A stretch of DNA of 60,071 nt, from contig WRBJ01000007.1 in assembly GCA_009784615.1 (NCBI GenBank), positions 1-60,071 on the forward strand, read 5' to 3'. The first letter of the stretch is position 1; every line of letters starts with the position of its first letter. Below the pieces are notes generated by a model that made no database searches, had not been told where the DNA came from, and saw nothing but the letters and a program-made list of their open reading frames with translations. This DNA is from Defluviitaleaceae bacterium (lineage in GTDB: Bacteria > Bacillota > Clostridia > Lachnospirales > WRAX01). Below, piece by piece: positions 40,793 to 49,485 of the stretch. The translations under genes were made by a program, and so were the position numbers.

Positions 40793-41830
40793 ATGAATAT
40801 ACCCGAAAGAATGAAACATTTTAATGTGCCGTCGGTAAGCTATACACGTTTTTATGGGCTTAATGTCTTTGTTAATGAGCAATTTGGCGTGCTTGAAAAA
40901 GGTGCGGATAGGGCGGCGGATGATAATGCTATTTTCCACGCTTGTTCTATTAGCAAGATGATAACTGCTTTATGCGTGTTGAAATTGGCACAGGATGGGC
41001 ATTTGGATTTATATAAAGATGTGAACGAATATCTTACCGAATGGAAAATTGCTGATAATGAATTTGTTGCCGAAAAGAAAGTTACATTGGCTAATTTATT
41101 GGCACATCAAGCGGGTTTTTGTGATTATGATGGCAGTTTTAGCCCATATAAAAAAGGTGATGCTGTGCCAAAAACCATTGATATTTTGCGGGGTGTAACA
41201 CCATATAATCCTGAAGAAGTGCGAGCTAAATATGTTCCTGAAACGGATTGCGAATATTCGGACGCTGGTTATTGTGTTATTAGCCAAGTGTTGCAGGATG
41301 TTTTTGGTGAAGATGTGCCGAAGATTGCAAAAAGGCTAATATTTGAGCCTTTGGGGTTGCAAAGGACTTTCTTTTGGGAGATTGGCAAAGAACCGCCCGA
41401 AGGTATTAATTTGGAAGATTGTGCCGCAGGACACGATAATGATGGTGAAGTCGTGGACGAAATAAGGGCGCAATACCCGAATATAGAAGGTGCGGGATTG
41501 TGGGCAACGCCGCACGAGATGGCGAAGATTGCGGTTGATTTGTTAAAGTCGTACCACGGCAATGGCGGTATTGTTTTAAACCAAGAAATGGCAAAATTGA
41601 TGCTAACACCATATGGATGTGTTAACGACATAGGTTTGGGCGTTTTTCTTGACAAAGATAAAAATGGCGAGCCTTATTTCTTTTCGCAGGGTTGGGGTAT
41701 TGGTATGCAGTGTAAATTGCGGGTTTATTATGATAAGCAGCAGGGTGTTGTGGTGATGACTAATTCGGAGCCAGGGATGGAGCAAGATGTGGCTTTGGTT
41801 GGCGAAATTATAGAGAGTGTTTTTGAGTGA
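40793..41830 (+). CDS. Beta-lactamase-family serine hydrolase
   Basis: The 345-residue protein lacks a signal peptide and has the SxxK nucleophile motif in HACSISKMITALCVLKLAQDG and a YSDAGY tyrosine motif, typical of class C beta-lactamase-like esterases and peptidases rather than true lactamases. A clear KTG/HTG third motif is missing; SQGWGIGM lies in that area. Spacing (17 and 11 bases) puts it in the same operon as the redox subunits, although no functional link is known. It may be an insertion between stnB-like and stnA-like genes. Confidence 0.8.
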   Translation: MNIPERMKHFNVPSVSYTRFYGLNVFVNEQFGVLEKGADRAADDNAIFHACSISKMITALCVLKLAQDGHLDLYKDVNEYLTEWKIADNEFVAEKKVTLANLLAHQAGFCDYDGSFSPYKKGDAVPKTIDILRGVTPYNPEEVRAKYVPETDCEYSDAGYCVISQVLQDVFGEDVPKIAKRLIFEPLGLQRTFFWEIGKEPPEGINLEDCAAGHDNDGEVVDEIRAQYPNIEGAGLWATPHEMAKIAVDLLKSYHGNGGIVLNQEMAKLMLTPYGCVNDIGLGVFLDKDKNGEPYFFSQGWGIGMQCKLRVYYDKQQGVVVMTNSEPGMEQDVALVGEIIESVFE

Positions 41831-41841
41831 AGGGAGCAGAT

Positions 41842-43872
41842 ATGGATAAAATTGTGCTACATATAAATGGTATAAAGGTGGAAGCGGCGGCGGGTTGCAC
41901 TATTTTAGAAGCGGCGCAGGCGGCTGGGGTGGATATTCCTAATTTATGCCATAGCGAGCTTTTAAAGAGTTATGCGTCTTGCGGTATTTGCGCTGTAGAG
42001 ATTGAAGGAAACCCACGTTTAATGCGTGCTTGCGCAATACAAGCGGCTGATGGTATGGTAATAAATACTAACAGCCCACGAGCTATTGCAAACCGCAAGG
42101 CGGCTTTAGATTTGATGTTAAGCGACCATCGTGGTGATTGTTTGCCGCCGTGCCAATTGGCTTGCCCTGCGCAAACCGCTTGTCAGCAGTATGTTAATGT
42201 TGCGGCAGAAGGTGATTTTGATGGGGCGATACGTATTATAAAGGATAAAATACCTGTGCCTGCAAGCATTGGGCGTGTTTGCCCACGTCCTTGCGAGGAC
42301 GCTTGCCGTAGACATATGGTGGACGAACCTATATCAATAGGCACGATAAAGGAATTTGTGGCGGATGCTGATATGGCAAATGGTACGGTTTATGTGCCGG
42401 CTGTTGGCGAGCCAACGGGTAAAAAGATTGCTATTGTAGGCGGCGGGCCCGGTGGGTTGTCTGCGGCGTATTTCTTACGCACAATGGGGCATAGTGCGGA
42501 AATTTTTGACGCAATGCCTGCTATGGGCGGGATGTTGCGTTATGGCATACCCGAATACCGATTGCCGCGCAATGTATTGGATAAAGAAATTGACGCAATT
42601 GCTGGTATGGGCGTAACAATGCACAATAATATCAAAATTGGTGTTGATAAAGATTTGGCTACGCTAAAAAACGATTTTGATGTGGTTGTTGTTGCGGTTG
42701 GTGCTTGGAAAGCCGCCGCTTTGGGCTGTGTTGGCGAAGATAGCGAAGGTGTTTTTGGTGGTATAGATTTTTTGCGTGATGTTTCTATTGGTAATGCGCC
42801 GAATTTTAGTGGCAAAAAGATTGCTGTAGTTGGCGGCGGTAATACGGCTATGGACGCGGCTAGAACGGCGGTTAGACTTGGTGCTGATGCTGTTTATAAT
42901 ATTTATCGTCGCACCCGTGAAGAAATGCCAGCGCAGGCTATTGAAATTGCCGAAGCTATTGAAGAAGGTGTGGATTTCCGCTATTTGGTTAATCCTGTTG
43001 AAATTATAGCGAAAGACGGCAAGGTTTCCGCACTTGATTTGCAGAAAATGGAGCTTGGCGAACCTGACGAGCAAGGTCGCCGCAGACCTGTTGCTGTAGC
43101 TGGTGCAAGGGAAATTTTGCCTGTTGATATAGTTATTGTTGCGATAGGTCAAAACGCTGCTTTGGCTGGGCTTGATGTGCTTGCGCAAAATAGATGGGGT
43201 AATATTGAAATTAACGGAAAGTTTCAAACAAATATCCCTGCTGTGTTTGCTATTGGTGATGTAGCCGCAAATGGTGCAGGTATTGCGATAGAAGCAATTG
43301 CAGATGCCGAAGCCGCCGCAAAAGAGATTGACGCATTTTTGCGTGGTACAAATGCTGTTGTGAAACATAAATTTTTGGTGCGTGAGGATAAACTTACGGC
43401 GGAAGATTTTGCGGATGTAGAGCGTGGTGTGCGTATGAAAATACCGCACCGTGATGGGGCTGTGCGTAATAAAGACTTTGCACCTGTGAATTTGCCGCTT
43501 ACAGAAGAAGCGGTGCAAGCGGATGCCGCAAGATGTTTAAAATGCGGTTGTGATGCCTTTGACAAATGTAAGTTGATAAAATATGCAAATATGCACGACG
43601 TTGCGCCTGATAAATTTGAGGACACGGCGATGCCGACTAATACGCAACCTATAAATTCGCATATTGTGCTAAATACAGATAAATGCATACTTTGCGGGCT
43701 TTGCGTGCGAATTTGTGAAGAAGTAGTGGGCGAAACGGCTTTGGGGTTGATGAACCGTGGTTTTGATGCGGCTGTGTCACTTGCGGTGCTTGCTCCGCCT
43801 GCGTCAGCCGATTGTGCTAATTGTGAAAAATGTCTTAAAAATTGTCCGACGGGGGCGTTGTCGGTTAAATAA
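41842..43872 (+). CDS. NfnB/GltD-like FAD oxidoreductase with [2Fe-2S] and ferredoxin domains (StnA-like)
   Basis: The 676-residue protein has an N-terminal [2Fe-2S] domain (CHSELLKSYASCGICAVEIEG...RAC), a GltD-type [4Fe-4S] region (CLPPCQLACPAQTACQQYV; GRVCPRPCEDACRR), FAD-binding IAIVGGGPGGLSAAYFLRTMGH, NADP-type IAVVGGGNTAMDAARTAVRLGA, and a C-terminal two-cluster ferredoxin (CILCGLCVRICEE, CANCEKCLKNCP). With the NuoE- and NuoF-like subunits this reproduces the Sporomusa-type Nfn transhydrogenase, which couples NADPH oxidation to NAD+ and ferredoxin. I chose ATG 41842 behind AGGGAG over GTG 41827. Formate dehydrogenase or hydrogenase catalytic domains are absent. Confidence 0.88.
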   Translation: MDKIVLHINGIKVEAAAGCTILEAAQAAGVDIPNLCHSELLKSYASCGICAVEIEGNPRLMRACAIQAADGMVINTNSPRAIANRKAALDLMLSDHRGDCLPPCQLACPAQTACQQYVNVAAEGDFDGAIRIIKDKIPVPASIGRVCPRPCEDACRRHMVDEPISIGTIKEFVADADMANGTVYVPAVGEPTGKKIAIVGGGPGGLSAAYFLRTMGHSAEIFDAMPAMGGMLRYGIPEYRLPRNVLDKEIDAIAGMGVTMHNNIKIGVDKDLATLKNDFDVVVVAVGAWKAAALGCVGEDSEGVFGGIDFLRDVSIGNAPNFSGKKIAVVGGGNTAMDAARTAVRLGADAVYNIYRRTREEMPAQAIEIAEAIEEGVDFRYLVNPVEIIAKDGKVSALDLQKMELGEPDEQGRRRPVAVAGAREILPVDIVIVAIGQNAALAGLDVLAQNRWGNIEINGKFQTNIPAVFAIGDVAANGAGIAIEAIADAEAAAKEIDAFLRGTNAVVKHKFLVREDKLTAEDFADVERGVRMKIPHRDGAVRNKDFAPVNLPLTEEAVQADAARCLKCGCDAFDKCKLIKYANMHDVAPDKFEDTAMPTNTQPINSHIVLNTDKCILCGLCVRICEEVVGETALGLMNRGFDAAVSLAVLAPPASADCANCEKCLKNCPTGALSVK

Positions 43873-43896
43873 CTTTAGAAAGATAGAGGTGTAAAT

Positions 43897-44370
43897 ATGA
43901 TTACCACAGAAAGATTGATTTTAAGGCGCTTTACGGCAGACGACACAGAGGAGTATGCCGATATTATGACAGACCCGAATGTATACCGTTATTTGGGTAC
44001 AGGTCAAGGTATGCCTAGGGAACAGATTGGGCGGTTTATTAACAATCTTAATATGACTTGGGGGCACGGTTTGGGTGTATATGCGGTTGTGGAGAAGGAA
44101 AGCGGCAAGCTGATAGGGCATTGTGGCGTGCGTGGTTTGCCTTGTGGTCGCAAAGAGATTTTGTATGCCTTTGGTGAGAACGCTTGGGGCAAAGGATATG
44201 CCACGGAAGCCGCTGAAGCGGTGCTTGCAGAGCATAGCGTACGTCCGCTGATTGCCGTGTCGTATCCGGAAAATCCAGCTTCTATCGGTGTTATTAAAAA
44301 ATTAGGTTTTAAGTACGTTGGGCAGGAGCAGATGTTTGGTAAGACGTTGGAGTCCTTTATATTAGAATAA
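43897..44370 (+). CDS. GNAT acetyltransferase (RimJ/RimL-like)
   Basis: The 157-residue protein has the GNAT pattern TTERLILRRFTADDTEEYADIMTDPNVYRYLG at the start, the acetyl-CoA loop WGKGYATEAAEAVL and NPASIGVIKKLGFKYVG. Substrate cannot be read: ribosomal-protein or small-molecule amines are usual. An AGAGGTGTAAAT site lies before the ATG. It follows the redox operon by 24 bases. Confidence 0.85.
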   Translation: MITTERLILRRFTADDTEEYADIMTDPNVYRYLGTGQGMPREQIGRFINNLNMTWGHGLGVYAVVEKESGKLIGHCGVRGLPCGRKEILYAFGENAWGKGYATEAAEAVLAEHSVRPLIAVSYPENPASIGVIKKLGFKYVGQEQMFGKTLESFILE

Positions 44371-44395
44371 TAGTTAAATTATGGGAGGCATTAAA

Positions 44396-44995
44396 ATGCA
44401 AAAGAAAGAAGTATTATTTTTATTATTAGACCATTGGGCTGAATGGGAAGCGGGTTATGCAACGGCTTGGGTTGGCTTTTGCGATGATTATGTTGTTAAA
44501 ACAATTAGTATTGACAAGAAATCAAAGGTTTCTATCGGTGGTATGAGGGCAGAAATAGATTATTCTATAGAAGAATATCAAAACCTTGATAATTTGGCGA
44601 TGGTGGTGTTGATTGGAAGCGGCTCTTGGAGAGATAACCGTTATGATGATATTGCCGATTTTGTAAGAAAGGCTAGGGGTGTTGACATTCCTGTTGCGGC
44701 TATTTGTGCGGCTACGACTTTCTTGGCAAAGCACGGTTTTCTTAATAATGTCAAACATACCAGCAATGGTTTAGAATTTTTTAAAGAAAGACTTAAAGAT
44801 GAAGAAGGTTATACAGGATGGGAGTATTTTACTTCCTTGCAAGCTGTAAATGATGGCGGTTTTATAACTGCAAATGATACAGCATCTTTAGAGTTTGCAC
44901 GTGAAATTTTGCTTACCTTAATAACAGATGCAGAAGGTCAAGAAGGAATAAACGGATGGTACGGAAGGTACAAGAATGGATTGTTTGAAAAATAG
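44396..44995 (+). CDS. DJ-1/PfpI-family protein
   Basis: The 199-residue protein has the class I glutamine amidotransferase-like fold. The nucleophile elbow is VAAICAATTFLAKHG (Cys about residue 102), and LVDHWAEWEAGY-like N-terminal and GSGSWRDN loops are typical of DJ-1/PfpI proteins, a group with deglycase, chaperone or peptidase claims. The ATG at 44396 has GGGAGG upstream. Function uncertain. Confidence 0.8.
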   Translation: MQKKEVLFLLLDHWAEWEAGYATAWVGFCDDYVVKTISIDKKSKVSIGGMRAEIDYSIEEYQNLDNLAMVVLIGSGSWRDNRYDDIADFVRKARGVDIPVAAICAATTFLAKHGFLNNVKHTSNGLEFFKERLKDEEGYTGWEYFTSLQAVNDGGFITANDTASLEFAREILLTLITDAEGQEGINGWYGRYKNGLFEK

Positions 44996-45006
44996 GGCGT
45001 GAAAGG

Positions 45007-45272
45007 ATGGAAGAATTTTTGTAATGTACAAATATCGCCGTTGTGGTATTGGAAATCGGGCATTTTATGAAGTTCTTGACACGCACAAAGGCAAATGGCA
45101 AGTGCTTTATCACCCAAACAATATAGCATCTGCCAGTTTTTGGGAAAGGGCAATTGACGAGCGTACCAATAGTAAATACGAACAGATAAAATCCCATACC
45201 CACGAGGATTATCGTTACGAAGATGGTTCGTTTGGTAATGTGATGTATTTTGAGAACAATCAACATATTTAA
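45007..45272 (+). pseudogene. Truncated, frameshifted GNAT acetyltransferase remnant
   Basis: An 82-residue open frame from 45024 begins directly at the acetyl-CoA loop (YKYRRCGIGNRAFYEV) and continues HKGKWQVLYHPNNIASASFWERAI, a typical GNAT C-terminal half. Upstream, ATGGAAGAA at 45007 followed by five T would read EEFFVMYKYRR if one T were added, the normal GNAT sequence. So the N-terminal half is missing and a one-base loss in the T tract breaks the rest. It lies just after the DJ-1-like gene and before a terminator. Confidence 0.65.
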
Positions 45273-45279
45273 AGCAAAA

Positions 45280-45308
45280 AATCTCTGCTTAACGGCGGAG
45301 GTTTTTTT
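45280..45308 (+). terminator. Intrinsic terminator after the GNAT remnant
   Basis: AATCTCTGC (45280-45288) pairs with GCGGAGGTT (45295-45303) with two G-U pairs, followed by a run of T to 45308. Confidence 0.7.
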
Positions 45309-45328
45309 CGTAAAAATGTTAAATATAC

Positions 45329-45357
45329 TTGACATTATGATTTATATATGTTACTAT
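45329..45357 (+). promoter_or_regulatory. Promoter of the XRE regulator/membrane protein pair
   Basis: TTGACA (45329-45334), 17 bases, TACTAT (45352-45357). Predicted start is near 45364, close to the GGAGGTG ribosome site, so the leader is very short. Confidence 0.65.
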
Positions 45358-45375
45358 TACTTTGGAGGTGATGCC

Positions 45376-45600
45376 GTGGAAAAGAATTTACGGATTAAAG
45401 CTGCAAGGGCGGCGAAGGATATGACGCAGAAGGATTTAGCGGATGAGGTTTGTGTTACGCGCCAAACGATAAATGCAATAGAAAAAGGTGATTATAACCC
45501 GTCTGTTAAGTTGTGCATCGCTATTTGTAGGGTGCTTGGGAAGACTTTGGATGAATTATTTTGGGAGGATGATAAAGATGAACGAAAAGAAAAACTATGA
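45376..45600 (+). CDS. XRE-family transcriptional regulator
   Basis: A 74-residue single-domain HTH protein (RIKAARAAKDMTQKDLADEVCVTRQTINAIEKGDYNPSVKLCIAICRVLGKTLDELFW). I chose GTG at 45376 behind GGAGGTG; the longer reading to 45250 would precede the promoter. It overlaps the following membrane protein by 23 bases, a common Firmicute pair in which the regulator probably controls its own operon. Confidence 0.85.
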   Translation: MEKNLRIKAARAAKDMTQKDLADEVCVTRQTINAIEKGDYNPSVKLCIAICRVLGKTLDELFWEDDKDERKEKL

Positions 45601-45985
45601 TGAAATGCAAAGTATGATACGAGGAAAAATTGGTAATCAAATGTTTTTTGTGGTGGTTTTTATAGTGTTGATTGACGGTTTGTTGCACGCAAGGGGTATT
45701 GTTTGGTGGGATTTTGATTATAGTGTTTGGGCTATCACCGTTTTTTGTACGGTTATTTATGTTGTGAGGGTAATTGTAGCAGGAGCGTATTTTCCGGCAA
45801 ATTTTAGCAGAGGAAACCCCATTGCCGCAATAATTGTTTCTGCGGTTATGCCGGTTGCTGCTTTACTGTTAATTCTTCAGCCTGTTTGGCTTGAAGGGTG
45901 GTTGTACAATATAACGTGGATGGCGATGGCGGGTTGTTTTATATATACTATGCGTAATATAATAATGAGGAAAATAAAAAAATAA
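45578..45985 (+). CDS. Membrane protein paired with the XRE regulator
   Basis: The 135-residue protein starts at ATG 45578 behind GGGAGG, inside the regulator gene. It has four hydrophobic segments (about residues 15-36, 45-68, 77-97 and 103-125) and a basic end (IIMRKIKK). Such small membrane proteins next to XRE regulators are frequent and uncharacterised; a sensor or anchor role for the regulator is possible. Confidence 0.65.
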   Translation: MNEKKNYDEMQSMIRGKIGNQMFFVVVFIVLIDGLLHARGIVWWDFDYSVWAITVFCTVIYVVRVIVAGAYFPANFSRGNPIAAIIVSAVMPVAALLLILQPVWLEGWLYNITWMAMAGCFIYTMRNIIMRKIKK

Positions 45986-45991
45986 GCAACA

Positions 45992-46020
45992 AAAAAGCCG
46001 CCGTAACAGGCGACTTTTTA
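45992..46020. terminator. Bidirectional terminator before trxA
   Basis: AAAAGCCGCC and GGCGACTTTT form a stem with one mismatch around a six-base loop. It separates the membrane protein gene from convergent trxA. Confidence 0.7.
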
Positions 46021-46338
46021 TTATAGCCAAGCGGCGATTTTATCTTCAATATCTTCTTTTGGAATAACGCCGACCATACGGTCTACCACTTCACCGTCTT
46101 TAAAGATTACCATTGTAGGAACGCCCCTGATGCCATATTTTACGGCAATTTCTTTTGCTTGGTCTACGTCCAGCTTAAAGACTTTTGCTTTGTCAACCAT
46201 TGCAATTGCGACTTCTTCTAAAATAGGCAAAATCATTTTGCAAGGTGCGCACCAAGTGGCGAAAAAGTCCACTAAAACAGGCATATCCGCCTGCAAAACC
46301 TCTTGTTCAAAATCTGTTTGACTAATTAATTTAAGCAT
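46021..46338 (-). CDS. trxA: Thioredoxin
   Basis: The 105-residue protein has the thioredoxin active site FFATWCAPCK (residues 25-34) and the cis-proline region GIRGVPTMVIFKDGE. WCAPC replaces the more common WCGPC, which is a frequent natural variant. It reduces cytoplasmic disulfides. The ATG at 46338 has GGAGGATAAAACA upstream; longer readings are rejected. A thioredoxin reductase gene is not in the window. Confidence 0.95.
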   Translation of the reverse strand: MLKLISQTDFEQEVLQADMPVLVDFFATWCAPCKMILPILEEVAIAMVDKAKVFKLDVDQAKEIAVKYGIRGVPTMVIFKDGEVVDRMVGVIPKEDIEDKIAAWL

Positions 46339-46492
46339 TGTTTTATCCTCCTGCCAAATCTTTACTATACTAGGCTGAAAAGATATTATAACACAAATAA
46401 GTTGTCCCGTAAATACCTTTTGTAAAATTTGCTTTTTTTTTAGGTTTGTGCTATGATAATTAATTATGTATGAAATTGCGGGGAGTGATGTG

Positions 46493-47587
46493 ATGATTTC
46501 GAGCCAAACTTTGCAAAATGTTTTGGATGGGTTAAAGGGGCTTGTTGGTCGTGATTTTAGTATTTTAGGGCGTGATGGAAAGGTGGTGGCTTCTACCCAA
46601 TCCAAACTTTTGCATACACGTATTTTTGCTGTGGAGGAATTTGTGCAATCTGTTGCTGTTACCCAGACCGTTAAGGGACAGCAATATTTTAAGGTTTTTG
46701 ATAATGGTGTGGCGGAATATGTGGTTAGCGTGCGTGGTGAAGATGAGGATGCATATGGTATTGGTAAATTAGTAGCCTTCCAAATAGAGGGTTTGATTGC
46801 GGCTTATAAAGAGCGTTTTAGCCGTGGTAATTTTATTAAAAATTTGTTGCTTGATAATTTGCTTTTAGTGGATGTTTATGCCCGTGCAAAAAAACTATCT
46901 ATCGAGCTATCTATGCGCCGTGTGGTGTATTTGATAGAGGTTGGTGGCGGAGATGAAAACGAAATGGCAGCAAAGATAAAAGAAAATTTTGTCGCAAAGG
47001 GTAAAGATTTTGTAGCAATATTGGACAGGACACATATCATATTGGTTAAAGAGCTAAGAAAATGGGAAGAAATAACAGAAATTGAAAATTACGCAAATAT
47101 TTTGGCAACAGAGCTGGCGAAAGACCTTGAAAATCCTCTACGCATAGGCATTGGAACCGTGGTGTACGAGTTGCCTTTTGTTTCACGCTCGTATAAAGAA
47201 GCAAAAATGGCATTGGAAGCAGGCGAGATTTTTGAATCCGACCAAAACGTGCTAAATTATGAAACGCTGGGGCTTTTACGTTTGATATACCAATTGCCAA
47301 GGTCGCTTTGTAAAATGTTTGTAACAGAGATTTTTGGGGATGTTACGGCGGATGATTTTGACGAAGAAGATTTAGCGGCTGTTGATAAATTTTTTGAAAA
47401 CAACCTTAATGTATCGGAAACGGCTCGCCAATTGTTTATACACAGAAACACGCTTGCGTATCGTTTGGACAAATTGCAAAAGATGACGGGGCTTGACCTT
47501 CGTAGCTTTGATGACGCTATAATTTTCAAATTAACGCTGATGGTCGGAAAATATTTAATTTATAAAGATAGCCATAATATCGCATAA
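46493..47587 (+). CDS. CdaR/PucR-like transcriptional regulator
   Basis: The 364-residue protein has an N-terminal sugar-diacid-recognition-like domain (SSQTLQNVLDGLKGLVGRDFSILGRDGKVVAST), a GGDEF-like middle (LRIGIGTVVYELPFVSRSYKEAKMALEAG) and the C-terminal PucR/CdaR helix-turn-helix (VDKFFENNLNVSETARQLFIHRNTLAYRLDKLQKMTGLDLRSFDDAIIFKLTLM). I chose ATG 46493 behind GGGGAGTG. The family activates catabolic genes, but no catabolic operon lies nearby, so its targets are unknown. Confidence 0.85.
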   Translation: MISSQTLQNVLDGLKGLVGRDFSILGRDGKVVASTQSKLLHTRIFAVEEFVQSVAVTQTVKGQQYFKVFDNGVAEYVVSVRGEDEDAYGIGKLVAFQIEGLIAAYKERFSRGNFIKNLLLDNLLLVDVYARAKKLSIELSMRRVVYLIEVGGGDENEMAAKIKENFVAKGKDFVAILDRTHIILVKELRKWEEITEIENYANILATELAKDLENPLRIGIGTVVYELPFVSRSYKEAKMALEAGEIFESDQNVLNYETLGLLRLIYQLPRSLCKMFVTEIFGDVTADDFDEEDLAAVDKFFENNLNVSETARQLFIHRNTLAYRLDKLQKMTGLDLRSFDDAIIFKLTLMVGKYLIYKDSHNIA

Positions 47588-47654
47588 AATCAACTTTCTT
47601 TCGGAAATATTAGAGCTTTTTTAAAGATTATTACAAAAAAATTAATTTTAGGGG

Positions 47655-47683
47655 TTGCACTTTTTGCGATGATAGTGTATAAT
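47655..47683 (+). promoter_or_regulatory. ftsEX operon promoter
   Basis: TTGCAC (47655-47660), 17 bases, TATAAT (47678-47683). The leader of about 120 bases carries a palindrome AATTGTTAC...GTAACAATT at 47753-47778, which could be a hairpin or an operator. Confidence 0.75.
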
Positions 47684-47808
47684 GTTAAAAATATGTGTCA
47701 GAAATGTTAAATTTTACAGCCAAATATTACGATATGTTACGAAATATTAATTAATTGTTACAGAGTTTTGTAACAATTGAGAGCAACACGAAAGGGGTAA
47801 TTCCCAAT

Positions 47809-48504
47809 ATGATTAAAATTATAAATGCCACAAAAATATACGATAACGGTGCAAGAGGCGTGCAGGATGTAACGCTAACCATTGACAAAGGCGAATTTGC
47901 TTTTATTGTAGGCTCATCTGGCAGTGGTAAATCTACCTTAATAAAAATTTTGTTACGTGAAATGGATTTAACCGAAGGCGAAATTTACATTAATGGTGAA
48001 GACATAACATATTATGGCAAAAAAGAAATTCCGTTTTTGCGACGCAAGATGGGTGTTGTTTTCCAAGATTTTAGGCTTTTGCCAACAAAAACTGTTTACG
48101 AAAATGTCGCTTTTGCAATGCAAATAACTGATGCTTCCAGCCGTGAAATTAGACGTAATGTGCCAATGGTACTTTCTATGGTTGGCTTGCAAAAAAAATC
48201 TAAGGCTTACCCTGACCAATTGTCGGGCGGCGAACAACAGCGTTGTGCATTGGCTCGTGCCATTGTCAACAACCCACCGATTCTTTTATGCGACGAGCCA
48301 ACGGGTAACCTTGACCCTGACACAGCTTGGGATATTATGAATTTATTAGACGAAATAAACAGCCGTGGCACAACGGTAGTAATGGCAACACACGCTTGGG
48401 ATTTGGTGGATGCTATGAAAAAACGCGTCATAGCTATGAAAAATGGCTTTGTGGTGCGAGATGTGGAAAAAGGCGGTTATAGCAATGAAAACTACTCCGA
48501 ATAA
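47809..48504 (+). CDS. ftsE: Cell division ABC-type ATPase FtsE
   Basis: The 231-residue ATPase has Walker A GSSGSGKST, Q-loop VVFQDFRLLPTKTVYENVAFAMQ, signature LSGGEQQR and Walker B ILLCDEPTGNLDP. The FRLLP sequence is typical of FtsE. With FtsX it forms a complex that switches on extracellular wall hydrolases, and a candidate hydrolase gene follows. ATG 47809 has AAAGGGGT upstream; a longer reading to 47755 lacks support. Confidence 0.95.
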   Translation: MIKIINATKIYDNGARGVQDVTLTIDKGEFAFIVGSSGSGKSTLIKILLREMDLTEGEIYINGEDITYYGKKEIPFLRRKMGVVFQDFRLLPTKTVYENVAFAMQITDASSREIRRNVPMVLSMVGLQKKSKAYPDQLSGGEQQRCALARAIVNNPPILLCDEPTGNLDPDTAWDIMNLLDEINSRGTTVVMATHAWDLVDAMKKRVIAMKNGFVVRDVEKGGYSNENYSE

Positions 48505-49438
48505 TAGAAAAGTTAAATCAAATAAAGCATCAACCCTAAAATTGCGCAATTTACGCTATTATCTATCACAAACCACAAAAAGCCTGTGGCGTAACAAGTT
48601 TATGACCATATCATCCATAATCACTGTGGCGGCTTGTATGATAATGGTTATTGCGTCCTTTGCCGCTACATCCAACCTAAATTTGTTTTTAGACCATTTG
48701 GAATCTACAGTGGGTATGACGGTGTTTTTGGACGAAGATTTATCCGAAGCAGGGCGTGATATAGTAGGGCAAACTATTATGGTTGTCGAAAATGTGCGTG
48801 ATATACGCATAATAACACCCGAAGAAGCTCTTGAAAATATGGAAAGACAATGGGGTATGAACATAGAGGCTTTGCAAGGCGATGCTAACCCGCTTCGGTG
48901 GTCGTATATGGTAGAATTATACGATTTAAGCCTGCAATCTCAGACAGTTGACGCGGTTTCATTAATATTTGGGGTTCATAGCATTGATGCTTCTGCGGAT
49001 ATTTCGGACACGCTGGTTTTTATCAATAATGTTGTGGCGATAGTTGGGCTTATAATTATAGCGGTATTGGGAATTTTATCTATCGTTATCATCACAAACA
49101 CAATTAAACTAACAGTGAATTCAAGGCGCAACGAAATTGTAATTATGAAATATGTGGGTGCAACAGACTGGTTTATACGTTGGCCCTTTATTATAGAAGG
49201 TGTACTTGTCGGTGTTTTGGGGGCTTTAATCCCTCTTGTTGCCGCTTGGTTTGCCTATGACAATTTAGTAGCATCATTAACAGGCGACACGGGTATTTTC
49301 GCCGCAATGCTACGAGGTTTACCTTTTAGAACTACTGCAGAAATCTTTCCGTTTGTCGCACCTATAATTATTCTTTTGGGTGCTGGCATTGGGGTATTGG
49401 GGTCTGCGTCATCTATGCGAAAACATCTTAACGTATAA
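48485..49438 (+). CDS. ftsX: Cell division protein FtsX
   Basis: The 317-residue protein has a basic N-tail, one helix (about residues 40-63), an extracellular domain (about 64-180) and three C-terminal helices with the FtsX core NTIKLTVNSRRNEIVIMKYVGATDWFIRWPFIIEG. It overlaps ftsE by 20 bases. FtsX relays ATP hydrolysis to the extracellular coiled-coil hydrolase encoded next. Confidence 0.94.
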   Translation: MKTTPNNRKVKSNKASTLKLRNLRYYLSQTTKSLWRNKFMTISSIITVAACMIMVIASFAATSNLNLFLDHLESTVGMTVFLDEDLSEAGRDIVGQTIMVVENVRDIRIITPEEALENMERQWGMNIEALQGDANPLRWSYMVELYDLSLQSQTVDAVSLIFGVHSIDASADISDTLVFINNVVAIVGLIIIAVLGILSIVIITNTIKLTVNSRRNEIVIMKYVGATDWFIRWPFIIEGVLVGVLGALIPLVAAWFAYDNLVASLTGDTGIFAAMLRGLPFRTTAEIFPFVAPIIILLGAGIGVLGSASSMRKHLNV

Positions 49439-49485
49439 TTTAGAAGTTAGAAATTAGGAATGAAAGCCGAGAGGAGTGTTTTGAA

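Noticed and set aside
40223-40939. Minus-strand open frame opposite the NuoF-like gene
   Set aside because: Overlaps a well-supported gene with clear Fe-S motifs; the frame has no recognisable domain.
40793-41830. Beta-lactam resistance gene
   Set aside because: SxxK is present, but there is no signal peptide and no clear KTG motif; a general serine hydrolase is more likely.
42664-43518. Long open frame on the minus strand (about 284 codons)
   Set aside because: It lies wholly inside the NfnB-like gene on the other strand, has no ribosome site and is rich in His, Asn, Cys and Arg as expected of a shadow frame.
38575-43872. Electron-bifurcating [FeFe] hydrogenase operon
   Set aside because: NuoE- and NuoF-like subunits suit it, but no H-cluster subunit with its conserved cysteine motifs is present; the third subunit is NfnB/GltD-like.
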